Shown here: piece by piece, positions 12,072-23,697 of the stretch | How positions within the stretch are numbered: the stretch's first letter is position 1 | Layout: every line of letters begins with the position of its first letter | Source of the DNA: Diabrotica undecimpunctata | Taxonomy: Eukaryota; Arthropoda; Insecta; Coleoptera; Chrysomelidae | DNA: 64,000 nucleotides | Assembly (NCBI RefSeq): GCF_040954645.1 | Contig: NC_092807.1 | Location: forward strand, 78,143,021 to 78,207,020 | Direction of reading: 5' to 3' | Position numbers and translations under genes: made by a program | The notes under the pieces: generated by a model | Told to the model about the DNA's origin: nothing | What the model saw: only the letters and a program-made list of their open reading frames with translations | Databases searched by the model: none

Positions 12072-12075
12072 ATTT
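12072..12075. other. Four-base LTR-LTR junction
   Basis: Only ATTT separates the end of LTR 1 from the start of LTR 2. After LTR 2 the same AT is followed by the primer-binding site, so the first two bases fit the two extra bases left at a U5 end. Confidence 0.85.
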
Positions 12076-12403
12076 TGTTATATGAGAAAATATTAACCTT
12101 GAACTAGCTTAAGTTCGCCGACTTCAGATTTCATCATCCCATTCCCATAGAAACCGCTGAGCACGCAGTAGAACTTTGTACGAACCGTTGGCCAATATTC
12201 ATGGGAACAGCGATTCAGCATTTCATACCAAACCTATAAATTACCATTTTCAGATGCCGGAACCACTCTTAGCTGCAACTTCGACCAGTCCAGTTATTGT
12301 AGTCATTTTAAATTAATTTAATTTTGTACTATTATTTAATATTTGATTTGTAACAAATAAAGTTCTTTTTTAAAAAGTCAAATACGTGATTAGTGATCTA
12401 ACA
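12076..12403 (+). repeat. Errantivirus LTR 2 (5' LTR of full copy)
   Basis: 328 bp, TGTTA...TAACA. Promoter-like elements: GGCCAAT near 12190 and CTATAAAT near 12234. Polyadenylation signal AATAAA at 12356-12361. Differs from LTR 3 by about one base (C versus T at 20344). Confidence 0.95.
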
Positions 12404-12405
12404 AT

Positions 12406-12428
12406 TGGCGCAAAGTCAGTAGGATCCG
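12406..12428 (+). promoter_or_regulatory. Primer-binding site
   Basis: TGGCGCAAAGTCAGTAGGAT begins two bases after the LTR end. It resembles the tRNA-Ser-type primer sites of many insect errantiviruses, with an inserted A run. Which tRNA is used would need the host tRNA set. Confidence 0.75.
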
Positions 12429-13107
12429 GTTAACGTTGCTAGAACACGTGTATACTCACTGGCAGCGGCGGATTCTCATCCCTTAACGGAACAAAGAATC
12501 TACGGAAGTCCTCACTCCTGTGACCTACGGAAGGAACACTTAGTGAAGCCCCTGGTAGCCGAGCAGAGAGAACAAGACAACCCTTAAAGAAGAAAGCATC
12601 TCCGAACAACCTCACTCCTGTAATCTACGGAAGGAACACCTAGTGAAGCCCCTGGGAGCTGAGCAGAGAGAACAAGGCGTCCCGATGTTCTTCTTTATGT
12701 AAGTGGATTTTGAATCATCTCGTTAATAATTTTGTTATAATAATTTACGAAATTGACTATACTGCAAGTCAATTAATCAAGATACATAAAAAATACAAGT
12801 TGATATTTCTTTACATACTATTTGATATTTCTTTACATACTATTTGATATTTCTTTACATACTATTTTATACTGATATTTTATTGACATATTTTTTTTAC
12901 TTGCTATATTTTGGTATATTTTCTCTTGATATATTTTTATTTGGTATATTTGATACATTTTTATTGATATATTATTTGATATTTTTATATTGATACATTT
13001 TTGCCCTTTATATACCACCAAATTTTTTTTTTCTCCCTTACATACTGATACATTTTATATTTCTCCATACTTCTATTTTTCATTTTCGTTTAAAAATATC
13101 TCGAAAA
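12429..13107 (+). repeat. Errantivirus leader with internal repeats
   Basis: Untranslated leader. Bases 12510-12584 and 12610-12684 are a direct repeat at exactly 100-bp spacing (CCTCACTCCTG...GGAAGGAACAC...GAGCAGAGAGAACAAG). At 12801-12866 a 22-bp unit (TGATATTTCTTTACATACTATT) occurs three times. Packaging or translation signals may lie here but none can be named. Confidence 0.75.
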
Positions 13108-14257
13108 ATGCCTGAGACACGTTCCCAGACTCAACAAGAAATCGAACCATACAAGCTTTCGGAAATATTTTCTATTATCCCAGAATTTGAAGGCGATCCG
13201 ATTTCTCTTTCTACATTTTTAGATGCGTGCGACTTTTACGATTCACTTAAAAAATAAACTCAAAGGTAAAGCTGCACAGCTTATTAATTCTAGAAAACCA
13301 ATTTCTTATACAGAAATAAAACAATTACTAAATCTACATTTCGGAGACAGTAGAGACCTGACCTCCTTAATACAAGACTTACAAAGACTACGACAACTAT
13401 CTAACGAATCTCCTCTAACTTTCTTTACCCGTTTACAAGTTCTGAATGCAAAAATGCACGCCTCTATCCAAGTAGCAAATTTATCCCCAGATCAAAAAAC
13501 TGCCCAATGTGACTTAATCGATACCATGGCCCTAAACACACTTTTAACCGGTTTAGAACCTCGTCTAGGACAAATTATTAGGGCTAGTAATCCAAAAGAT
13601 CTCATTGAAGCAAGCAATCGTATTAGACGCGAACTTCAATTGTCATATTTTGAAGAACAAAAATCTAATTCTAGATCAACTATTCCTAAATCCTCTCAAC
13701 CAATGAGAAGACCCTCATCTCAGTTTACAAAATGTACAAATTGTGGCCGCATTGGTCATCTAAATAGTGAATGCCGCTCTTCACGTTTCGTACAGCCAAA
13801 CCAAACTTTTTCTAGGCCACACGGTTACCAAAACCAATATAATAATGGACCTACCAACTATCAAAACAATCAGAACCCTAATAGGAATCAATATTCCTCC
13901 AACAATCCAAATTTCAACCAACAGAGACCTTCCTTTTCATCTCAAAATCAAAATCAAAATCGTCCATCTGTTATTCAAAGAAACCCAAACTTCCAAAGAG
14001 CACATGTTTTAAACGAATACCCTGATGAAATGACGACTAACTATTATACAGACGAATACTATACAGATAATTATTATAATACCGATAATTATGAAAACTA
14101 TGAAACAGATTATTATACAGAAAATAATCCACAAACTGATAACATTTACGAAACCAATAACACACAAAATTATCAGGATTTTCTTTCACTTCAGAATCAA
14201 AATCATCCTCCCAATCATACGAACCCCTCAACGGATATTACGAATATCCAAGAATAA
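13108..14257 (+). pseudogene. gag: gag, frame broken near the N-terminus
   Basis: The capsid/nucleocapsid precursor. An ATG at 13108 opens a frame of about 49 codons that stops at about 13257; the main frame, offset from it, is open from 13223 to 14257. Homology-like flow jumps between them at 13220-13255, as if bases were lost there. The main frame carries the capsid-like helical part (KNKLKGKAAQLI onward), one CCHC zinc knuckle at 13733-13774 (CTNCGRIGHLNSEC), then a long Asn/Gln/Tyr-rich tail with a repeated YYTDNYY-type segment. Drosophila errantivirus Gags usually lack a zinc knuckle, so its presence is notable. Confidence 0.85.
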
Positions 14258-14337
14258 ATCCAAGCACTCAACTTAGACAACTTTCATCCGGATCTCAATT
14301 TTCCCGAACAGACATTCATGTAACCCCATTTCATACA

Positions 14338-16893
14338 ATGAGTTCCAAAAATTTATATTACATTAACGATGCTACCAACACTTTTAAACTTTTAATCGAC
14401 ACAGGTGCTGGAATCACTGTTTTCAAAGAAAATACAGCACGCAATTATCATAATAGATTTCCTGAAAACGTTACTATTCAAGGTATAACCGATCAAAAAT
14501 TGTTAATAACAGAATCTGTCCTGATTCCCTTCACTGACGATAATCCTCACAAAGTCTTTATTTTCAATTTAGACATTGATTTCGATGGCATAATAGGCCT
14601 AGACTTTCTAGATCATTATGAATGCGTAATAGATCTCAAATCCCGACAATTGCATACAAATTTTAAAACTGTCATCCTTCACAAAGTAGGACACGAGACA
14701 AACACACCTCCTAAAGACAAAACACCGACACACCCCACAGACATAAGACAAAACGAACCTAAAATAAAAATTAAATCAGATTCTAAACAGGAATCAAATT
14801 TAAAATATCAAAACCCTATAAATGAAAAATATACTATCGTAAAAAACCGAGATCAAGACAAAAATCTTGAAAGACCAGAGAGAAAACGAATAAAAGGAAA
14901 AAACAAAATTACCATTGACAGCCGGACCGAACAAATATGCAGACTAAAATGCAACTTATCAAATACAGATGCCATATTATCAGCTCAAGAAATAGAAAAA
15001 GTTAGATTACCTCATGCATTAATCCATGTAGATGAAAATGGAGAATTCTTAACTTCCGTACTAAATGCTAATGCTATGCCGAAGACAATCGAATTTTCAG
15101 ACATTTCAATCGAACCTTTCAAAAATTCTGAGACAATCCTATCCTACAACGGAAATGATTTTGAAGAACCCGTAGTAGATAGAACACGAATAATTAAAGA
15201 ACAACTAAGAATTGATCATCTAAATTGCGAAGAACAAGAACTAATTCTAGATATATGTACTGAATATGCAGATATATTTTATGTCGAAGGCGACAAACTG
15301 ACCTTCACAAACGAAATCAAGCACAAAATCGAAACAAACAACGCTAAACCTATCTTCACTAAATCCTATAGATATCCTCAAATACATAAGGAAGAAGTAA
15401 AGACGCAAATTAATAAAATGTTAGAAGAAGGAATAATCCAGAAAAGTGTCTCGCCCTGGTCGAGTCCAGTCTGGGTCGTACCGAAGAAATTAGATGCGTC
15501 AGGAAAACAAAAATGGCGAGTTGTTATTGATTATCGAAAACTCAACGAACTCACAGTACAAGACCGTTATCCTCTACCACAAATATCAGAACTATTGGAC
15601 CAACTAGGAAGATGCCAATACTTCACAACACTAGATTTAGCGTCTGGATTTCACCAGATTGAAATCGAGCCACAAGACATCCAGAAAACGGCCTTTTCCG
15701 TCGAAAATGGACATTACGAATTTGTTCGCATGCCATTCGGACTAATGAATGCTCCATCTACTTTCCAGAGAGTAATGGACAACATCCTCTTAGGAATACA
15801 AAACGAAAGATGCTTAGTGTATATGGATGACATAATTATCTACTCACCCACTATTCATGATCACATGTCACGACTAACAGAAGTTTTTAAAAGGTTACGA
15901 AAAGCAAATTTAAAAATACAGCCAGACAAGTGCGAATTTTTAAGAAAAGAAGTAGCATATTTGGGCCACCTTGTAACAGAAAATGGTGTAAAAACAAATC
16001 CAGCTAAAATATCTTACATCAAAAACTTCCCAGAACCAAAGAACACCAAAGAAATAAAGTCATTCTTAGGCTTAGCCGGTTACTATAGAAGATTTATTCC
16101 AAACTTTGCCAAAATTTCTAAACCACTTACGAAACTACTTCAGAAAGACGTACCTTTTATTTTTAATTCTGATTGCAAAGAAGCCTTTAACGAACTCAAA
16201 AATATTTTAACTTCAGATCCAACTCTTATATATTCCAATTTTGAGGAACCATTTTTACTAACAACTGACGCTAGTGCATTCGCGATTAGAGCTGTTCTAT
16301 CGCAAGGCCCTATTGGAAAAGATTTACCCATAGCTTATGCCTCCAGAACATTATGCGGTGCCGAAACAAAATATTCGACTATAGAGAGAGAACTATTAGC
16401 TATCGTATGGGCAGTCAAACATTTTAGACCATATCTTTTTGGCCGAAAATTCACCCTGATTACCGATCATCGACCCCTTACATGGCTTTTCTCGATAAAA
16501 GATCCCGGAAGCCGATTAGCGCGTTGGCGCCTAAAACTCGAAGAATACAATTATAAAATAGAACATCGCGCAGGAAAAATAAACAGAAATGCAGATGCCC
16601 TCTCAAGGATAAAGATTAACCATTTCAAGGATTGTGCAAACTTTCAATCAAAAATCTCATTACATGCATCGAATGAAGATGACACGGAAACTCAAGAAAA
16701 CGAAGACGACGATGAAGAAAATATAGAAAAAATGTCCGAAGAACTTGACAAGTTTATCGAACTGTATAGAACAAAGTCAATAATCGATTATTCTAAAATT
16801 GAAACATCGAATACGGACTTATTAGACAAATCCAACAAAAATATTGTTACATTTTTTGGCAAAATAAACTTGAAGAACTCCACGAGAACATAA
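14338..16893 (+). pseudogene. pol: pol part 1: protease, reverse transcriptase, RNase H
   Basis: Open frame of 851 codons in the -1 frame relative to gag; the frame is already open upstream and overlaps the end of gag, so a -1 ribosomal frameshift is expected. Aspartic protease motif LLIDTGAG is at about residues 21-28, the reverse transcriptase catalytic YMDD at 495-498 (15820-15831), and RNase H begins near TTDAS at 642-646, ending with RNADALSRI. One RNase H position usually Gly reads Arg (FAIRAVLSQ). The frame stops at 16893 because of a one-base shift near 16865; the integrase continues in the next frame. Confidence 0.93.
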
Positions 16894-18215
16894 TGAATGA
16901 CATATTCGAAGAAAACATGGAATATAGTAACCGAAGAATTAATATTGTACACAGCAAAACTGTAAAAGATCGAAAATATTTTATTATACCATTACCGTTT
17001 GATCCCGAACGAGTAATATCACACTTGTTTCTTGTACTTTTTGCAAATAAAGATCAATTCGATGAATCAAAAATATATTGCGTCGAAAATAATCTCGAAC
17101 TACCTATCCTAGAGATATTTTCTTATATTTTTGCTGACAAAGAATTAAAATTAAGAATGTGTCAAAATATAATTAAACCAGCCAGCGAAGACGAAATCCC
17201 TCAAATTTTAGATCATTACCATTGCGGTAAAAACAACTTACATCGAGGAATAAACGAAACTGTCAGAAGAATAAAGCAGAAATACAACTGGAAGAATTTA
17301 ACAAAAGATGTAGAGAAATTTGTAAAAGCATGTGAAATTTGCCAAAAAGTTAAGATTTGCAGGAAAAACTTAAGTGGACCACTAGTCATAACAGAAACTC
17401 CAAAAACACCATTCGAAAGAATAAATATGGATATATTCGAATACCCTACTAGGAACTACGCTTTAACTATTCGTGACGAATTGACAAAATTCACGCAAGC
17501 CTATCCTTTGGAAGACAAAAAGGCAGTAACAGTAGTCAAGACACTCCTACTCTTTTTTCAACACTATGGAACACCACTAAGAATTCATTGTGACTGCGGT
17601 AGAGAATTCGAGAATGCTATAATCAAAGATCTATGCGAATTATACGACATTAAACTAACATTTTCTAGCGTTAACCATCCACAATCTAATGGATCTATAG
17701 AAAGGTTTCATGCCACACTCTCAGAAATGATTAGAGCAAATCAAGCCGAGAACCCAAACGATCATCCCTTCACTATACTTCCTTATGCAATAATATGCTA
17801 TAACAACACAAAGAATAAGACCCACGGTTTCACACCATATGAACTTATATTTGGGCACACTGCAGGCCGACCACCAGAAACTCTATACAATCAAAAAACA
17901 CTAATGAGTAAATATATTCGAGACCTGAATAATCGCATGGAATATTTTTATAAAGTAGCCAGAGCTAAAACAGAAAGACAGAAAGAAAAGGCGAAAGTAA
18001 GATTTGACGAGAATATTTCAGAACGAAGACCTGATTTTAAAATTGGTGACAAAGTTTACGTAAAAGAATCCCAAATTAAATCAAAATCGGATAATCTTTT
18101 TAATGGACCTTTCGAAATTCAAGAAGTTTTTACAAATTCCGCAATTATCCTTAACCCCAAAACTAACCAAACCTCTAAAGTAAATTTTGACAGACTGAAA
18201 CCTTATTTTGAATAA
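16893..18215 (+). pseudogene. pol: pol part 2: linker and integrase
   Basis: Continuation of pol after a frameshift; its apparent ATG at 16893 overlaps the preceding stop and is not a natural start. The zinc-binding HHCC region starts near residue 107 (DHYHCGKNN..HRG) and ends at CEICQ; the catalytic triad is D180 (NMDIF), D234 (HCDCG) and E270 (SIERF), a D,D35E spacing. The end carries NLFNGPFEIQEV, the GPY/F-type module. All catalytic residues are present, so only the frameshift upstream prevents a normal polyprotein. Confidence 0.9.
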
Positions 18216-18228
18216 TTTTCCTTTACAG
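18216..18228 (+). promoter_or_regulatory. Putative splice acceptor for env
   Basis: TTTTCCTTTACAG sits right after the pol stop and five bases before the env ATG at 18234. Env of this element class is made from a spliced message. The donor in the leader was not identified. Confidence 0.6.
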
Positions 18229-18233
18229 ATTCT

Positions 18234-20091
18234 ATGGACTCCTTCCTATCGTCCAATCCCAAATTCTCCTCACTCCAATTAATAACACAATTGGAATATT
18301 TTTTCATGAAAAAGGAACTATACGAATATCTAATGACAAATGGACTTTACTTGTTTACAAAGAATTATTACCTATCAAAACTACAATATCCAATAATGAC
18401 AGAATTTTGCAAAACCTGTTAGAAAAATTTATTAACGTGGATACACCGAGAAAACTTGCCTTTCAAGCCGAAGTACAGACACATGTTAGTCTGCTAAAAC
18501 AAATCTCAAACTCCGTTAATTTAAAATATAAAGAAATAACCTCTGACACAGTACCTTATAATAAACGCCTAAAACGCGGTTTAGTAAATGGTATTGGAAC
18601 AATCTGGAAATCTATTACTGGAAATTTAGACGCCTCTGATGGCGAATACTTTAATAAATGTATAAATAAGATAAATTTCGATAAAACTCAAATTGAAAAT
18701 CTCCTAAAAAATCAAATATCTGTTACCACTTCAGTTATAAGAACTTTCAACACTACAATTCAAAAATTGCAAATAGACGAAGAAACTTTTAACAAAGACT
18801 TAAAAACTATCGAGACTACACTTCTGGACATTAATAATGACATCTCCTTTTACCAAGCACAATTACAAATACTAGATTTATGTGAGTCCTTAATGGAAAG
18901 CTACGTATTTTTAGAAAATTATTTAAATGATATACTAAATTCTATCACATTCTCTCGCCTGCAAATTCTACATAGTTCTATTATTTCGCCCACAGACTTA
19001 ATGGACGCATTAAAAGAAATCTCACAGTCATTACAAAATAACGTATTGCCTCTACCCATTATATGTCAAATATAGCTCAGTATATTGACATAATAAAACT
19101 GCAAGCTTATCAGCTTGATTCAAAAATTGTTTTCGTCCTCGAAATTCCGTTAGTTGATCCCGAAATATTCACCTTGTATCAATTATATTCAATACCAATA
19201 TTAGATAATCAAACTGGTTTTCATCATTTACTTTCAACTGTTCATAAATACATAGCGCGAGATGATGATTCAATTTCATATGTTTTACCCATGGACACCG
19301 AAAAATGCAAACAAATCAGTCATAACCAAAGAATGTGTACAGACATTCTTCCGTATCCCATAGACACAGATGCTATATGTGAAGCCCAGCTTTTGAAACC
19401 TCTCAGCAACTTACCAAAAACTTGCCAGATGTCCATGCTCTTGGCACAAGGTTACAATGTACAAGAAATTGGCCGAAATTTATGGTTACTAACCATTTCC
19501 GATCCATTACCACTAACAATCAAATGTGCAAGAAAAGACGTCATTCCACAAATAATCAAAACAAATTCAATCTTAAGATTAATTCCCGAATGTATTGCAT
19601 TCATCGGCAGTACCAGAATTCATGCTAGAGACCAAATTGAGAAATATACAAATATCACGTATAGAAGTCACCCAGTTAACGTACCCTACAGATGCTGTGA
19701 CCATTTTGAGACAAAGAGTCACCTTTCAAAATTGAAACCACTAAAACTCAGTAAGATCAACGTAGATGACTTAAATATTGCACAACACAAATTGGACCAA
19801 TATTCAGAAGAACTGGACCATATTATGAGCCAATCATTTATTGAGGAACATCTATCCTTATTCACTATATCAACCTTATTCCTGATTATTATCCTAGTTA
19901 TCTTATACCTTTTCTGCAAATACCGAACCAAAATATTCCAAAAAATTGCAATCTCCTTGTCCCAGGATCAGCCTCCAACTTCATTACCACGCAGAAATTC
20001 CATTAGACAGAAACTTCAGGGCTTAGCCTCCTTCAGAAGAAGACCCAATGTCCAACAAGAAAGCGAAGCAAAAACACCAATTACTCTGTAA
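18234..20091 (+). pseudogene. env: env, in three overlapping frames
   Basis: Envelope glycoprotein gene, which in this family provides membrane fusion. It is split: 18234-18422 (N-terminus), 18407-19075, and 19063-20091. The middle part has a furin-type site RLKR followed by GLVNGIG, near residues 53-60 of that frame, matching the cleavage site and fusion-peptide start of insect env/baculovirus F-type proteins. The last part ends with a long hydrophobic anchor (near TISTLFLIIILVILYLF) and a basic tail. The two frame changes, at about 18410 and 19065, each overlap by a few codons, typical of single-base indels. The copy cannot make one continuous product. Confidence 0.88.
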
Positions 20092-20121
20092 AAGTCAAAG
20101 CAATGGCATTGACTTTTCACT

Positions 20122-20133
20122 AATAAGGGGAGC
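20122..20133 (+). promoter_or_regulatory. Polypurine tract
   Basis: AATAAGGGGAGC immediately precedes the 3' LTR and primes plus-strand DNA synthesis in this family. The identical tract precedes LTR 1 at 11732-11743. Confidence 0.85.
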
Positions 20134-20457
20134 TGTTATATGAGAAAATATTAACCTTGAACTAGCTTAAGTTCGCCGACTTCAGATTTCATCATCCCAT
20201 TCCCATAGAAACCGCTGAGCACGCAGTAGAACTTTGTACGAACCGTTGGCCAATATTCATGGGAACAGCGATTCAGCATTTCATACCAAACCTATAAATT
20301 ACCATTTTCAGATGCCGGAACCACTCTTAGCTGCAACTTCGACTAGTCCAGTTATTGTAGTCATTTTAAATTAATTTAATTTTGTACTATTATTTAATAT
20401 TTGATTTGTAACAAATAAAGTTCTTTTTTAAAAAGTCAAATACGTGATTAGTGATCT

Positions 20458-20461
<4 letters not shown>
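20134..20461 (+). repeat. Errantivirus LTR 3 (3' LTR of full copy)
   Basis: 328 bp, TGTTA...TAACA, with AATAAA at 20414-20419. Its last A merges with the following (TA)n tract. Confidence 0.95.

Positions 20462-20489
<28 letters not shown>
20462..20489. repeat. (TA)n tract
   Basis: 28 bp of TA between the errantivirus LTR and the 3' end of the PLE at 20490-23156. Probably the remainder of a longer tract into which the LTR element inserted. Confidence 0.9.
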
Positions 20490-20491
<2 letters not shown>

Positions 20492-20600
20492 AAATACTGG
20501 ATATTATTGACTGTCGATATAAACAAAGAATGCAGTTTATTAGGGCTGCAGTCAGTAGGTTTGGCCAGGATGTTAAAGAAACACTCTTTTGACTTTTGGT

Positions 20601-20634
20601 CGAGCTTTCGGAATTCCTTTATTCCTTCTTCAAG
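20601..20634 (-). ncRNA. Hammerhead-like motif, PLE family D
   Basis: Minus strand: TTGAAGA, a GGAAT/ATTCC stem, then GAAAGCTC. After GAA the palindrome AGCT and a C repeat the layout of family A. The first box starts with T instead of C, which would weaken or abolish a standard hammerhead core. Confidence 0.4.
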
Positions 20635-21113
20635 ACACTGTAATTAGAAGAAAGTGTAAATATTTACAACATATCTCAAATTGTCATTACAACTTACTAG
20701 TCGTTGAGATTATCTATGTAAAGCTACGACACTCAACATTAAAAACACACATATAAAATATAACATTTAAAATAATGGACAAAACACATTTTAAAATTTA
20801 GTTGAATAGTTAAAATTTCTCTTGTGACATCTTTTAATGGTGTGTTTTGACTGATCCATAGAGAACAGAAAAAAAAACAAAACAAACATAGTGTGGTTTA
20901 AAAGGTAATTAGGAGTTCTTGCTATTATATGAATGGAAATAATATTAAACCTGTCTTGATAGTATGCAATATGTTTTGTATACAGGTGTATTATGGTGTG
21001 TATATGTAAAAGTAAATCTTTATTTTATTTTTGATGTTTTGTCAGTAAGTAACAATAGATGTTGCTCAATTTATCTATGTCTGACTTTTTATTTATACAA
21101 GACGTATTAGATT

Positions 21114-23155
21114 TTATGAAACACATTTCCAAGAAAACACGTTTTGTATGGTTTTTTTTTCCTTTGCCAAAATACAGGAATCATCGAAATTAAATTCATG
21201 TTTTAAAGTTAATGCATGTTCTGTGAGCGCGCATGCGTTTATCTTTTTGGTTTTTATGTCGCTGCGATGTGATATTACTCTATTGTGAAAATTACGAGAT
21301 GATTCTCCGATATACACATTTTCACAATTGGCACATGGTATAGAATAAACAACATTCGACGACTCCTGTATTGTGAAAGGATCCTTTGTCTTTGTGTACA
21401 ACTTCGATACCGTTTTCACATTCTTAGTTGCAATTTTTAAGCCACTAACATTTTTGAAAATGTTCAGTAGCTTAGGTGTGAGAACTGGAATATAGGGTAG
21501 GCAACCATACGTTATTTTGGATTGTGGTAGCTCTGATGTGTTCTGTGTCAATGTCTGTGTCAGTTGTCGGACCTCATTCATCTCATTATTATGAAAATTT
21601 TGGTTATCAGAAAATTGCACAGGAAAAGGAGAACCAAAAATGAGTTTATTCAATAGCCCTGTAGGATAGGAGTTCTCTTGTAGTATAGATCTCAACTTTT
21701 TTAGTCCCTTGTCCCTGAACTCGATGTGTGATAAGTTGATAACCCTAGTTTTAAGGGCCAAAACCAAATTTGTTTTCATCTTAGATGGATGTTGAGAATA
21801 AAAGTTTATGTAACGGTTACTAAAACAAGGTTTACGATACCACTCCGTCCTTAGCATGCCATCACTGCCACGATGTATAAGCATGTCTAAAAACGGAATC
21901 ATATTGTCAGCTTCTCTCTCAACCGTAAACTTTAAGTGTTCACACTGGGCGTTAAAAGTGTTTAGAACATCAGTTACTTTGTTTTCAGGGACCGATAAGA
22001 TCAAATAATCAACATATCGTTTGATAAAAGGTATGTGAAAAGGTATCTTTTCTTTACATGTTCTTATAAGTTCATCCAATACAAAGTTACATAGTATGGG
22101 GGATATTTTGCTGCCCATTGGAGTGCCAAAAATTTGTTTAAAAAAATTACCATTAAACAAAAAGATGTTAGAGTCAAAAATGAATGTTAAAATTCTTATG
22201 AAATCATCTAAACTGATCTTGGTATGCAGAGAGATGCTGTTCCAGTTATTTTTGATGCTGTTGAGAATAGCATCTAGTGGTAGGTTTGTAAATAGTGACA
22301 CAACATCTAAACTAATTAGTATATAATTATTCGGAACTTTAACATTATTAATGAAGTTACTGAATGTGAAAGAATCTCTAATATAGAATTCATTGGATTC
22401 GTTGTAGGAAATTGTGAGGATATCTGTAAGGTGTTTAGCAAGTTTACTATTAGGAGCATCAATGGAAGAGACAATAGGCCTCATTGAAAGAGTGGGTTTG
22501 TGAACTTTAGGAAGTGTATAAAACCTGGGTGCAACTGCATTGTAAATTTTCAAAGATTTTGCAACTTCTGTTGTTATGGATTTGGAAGAAGCTAAATCCG
22601 AAACCAGCTTATTCGCCTTTTGTTGGAGGGTACACACTGGACTGTTTTTGAGTTTAATGTAACTTTTTGTGTCATTTAGTAAACTATTGCTTTTTTCAAT
22701 GTAATCATTCTTGTACATTGCCACTGTTACATTTCCCTTGTCACTTCTAACAATGTAAATTTCTGGATGTGATTTTAAAAATTGTTTGCACTCATTGTAT
22801 ATTGTGTTCAAAAAGTGTCCTTCTTTACTTGTTTTGTGTAGAAAATTAGTGATAACATTAGTGCTTTGAGATCTCAAGATGTCCTTCTCTTGGGGTTCTA
22901 GACCAGAAATGAGAAACTCAATATCTGAGAGAAGAGAAGACATCTTAAAATCTCTAGCACTAGGGAATAGGCAAAATTTTGGACCCAAAGACAAAAGTTT
23001 TTTGACATTATAAGGAAAAGTGATGTTAGTTAGATTTTTGAACCATTTTTCTTGGAATGTTATTTTTGAAAATTGATCTACTTTTATTTTGTTAAATTTT
23101 TTGATATTGTTATTTCCAATTTGGAAAAAAACTTTATTATATTTGATTTTTTGTC

Positions 23156-23156
<1 letters not shown>
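21114..23156 (-). pseudogene. PLE reverse transcriptase with GIY-YIG endonuclease
   Basis: About 680 codons open from the (TA)n border to 21114; TTG at 22994 is not the natural start because the frame continues upstream with family-like sequence (NLTNITFPYNVKKLLSLGPKF). Recognisable in order: PLE N-terminal block, HKPTLSMRPIVSS, ISLDVVSLFTNLP, GTPMGSKISP, the catalytic motif, EADNMIPFLDMLI, and the GIY-YIG endonuclease (YSIPCANCENVYIGESSR) near the end. Two faults: the catalytic YVDD reads YVDY (22016-22027), removing one metal-binding Asp, and an A8 run near 21151 shifts the frame so the last 35 or so codons lie in another frame. PLE proteins nick DNA and copy their RNA there; this one should be dead. 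Confidence 0.9.
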
Positions 23157-23226
<70 letters not shown>

Positions 23227-23263
23227 ATTGATATATATATTAGATATATATATATATATATTG
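23157..23263. repeat. (TA)n tract
   Basis: TA repeats with several TTATA and TTGATA interruptions. It marks the 5' truncation of PLE D on one side and the start of an inverted PLE end pair on the other. Confidence 0.9.
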
Positions 23264-23600
23264 ATTTATTATATCAGCAATCGGTCAGGAAATAAAACTC
23301 TATTTGTTCAGTCTCAATATTTCAAACGGGAATTCACTCTATAACATATTGCGGTTACCATAACTCCATAATAAAATCAAACAAATATGTCATTTATTTA
23401 GATATGTCAAAAAAATTTAAAATTTTTATTCTTATAGTTGTAAGTATAAAAATATTCATTTTGTTTACATATAATCATTAATTCTTCTAATAAATTTACA
23501 GTTTTCTCCTGAAGAAGTCACAAAATCGTGACGAAATATTGAGACTGAACAAATAGAGTTTTATTTCCTGACCGATTGCTGATATAATAAATCAATATTT
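23259..23600. repeat. Inverted pair of PLE terminal repeats (family B)
   Basis: The 64 bases at 23259-23322 are the reverse complement of 23533-23598, with about 210 bp between. Both contain the 3' box of the hammerhead-like motif, but only the right arm keeps the first box and stem. Bordered on both sides by (TA)n. Confidence 0.8.
23509..23538 (+). ncRNA. Hammerhead-like motif, PLE family B
   Basis: CTGAAGA (23509-23515), a GTCAC/GTGAC stem, then GAAATATT. Following GAA, ATAT is again a 4-base palindrome before a T. The layout equals that of family A with different stems, as expected for an independent family under the same constraint. Confidence 0.5.
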
Positions 23601-23628
23601 AAAACAGTACGGTCGAAAAAATAATTTG

Positions 23629-23630
<2 letters not shown>

Positions 23631-23691
<61 letters not shown>

Positions 23692-23697
23692 TATATT
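23631..23697. repeat. (TA)n tract
   Basis: About 67 bp of TA after the family B pair. Confidence 0.9.

Larger units (their letters stand above)
12076..20461 (+). mobile_element. Full-length errantivirus-type Ty3/gypsy element (8386 bp)
   Basis: LTR (12076-12403), primer-binding site, leader, gag, pol, env, purine tract and LTR (20134-20461) in the canonical order. The two LTRs differ by about one base, so the insertion is young. Nevertheless gag has a frame break near 13220-13255, pol is split by a frameshift near 16865, and env lies in three frames, so this copy cannot make its own proteins. The 3' LTR ends directly in a (TA)n tract; errantiviruses prefer TATA-like targets. No clean target-site duplication can be read because the left side abuts LTR 1. 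Confidence 0.95.
20490..23156 (-). mobile_element. Penelope-like element D, 5'-truncated
   Basis: Minus-strand PLE with reverse transcriptase and GIY-YIG endonuclease followed by a terminal region ending in a hammerhead-like motif at 20601-20634. Both borders are (TA)n tracts (20462-20489 and 23157 onward); the open frame runs straight into the 5' tract, so the true start is missing. Confidence 0.88.

Noticed and set aside
12072..12075. ATTT as a target-site duplication of the full errantivirus
   Set aside because: The bases after LTR 3 are TATA, so the two sides do not match.
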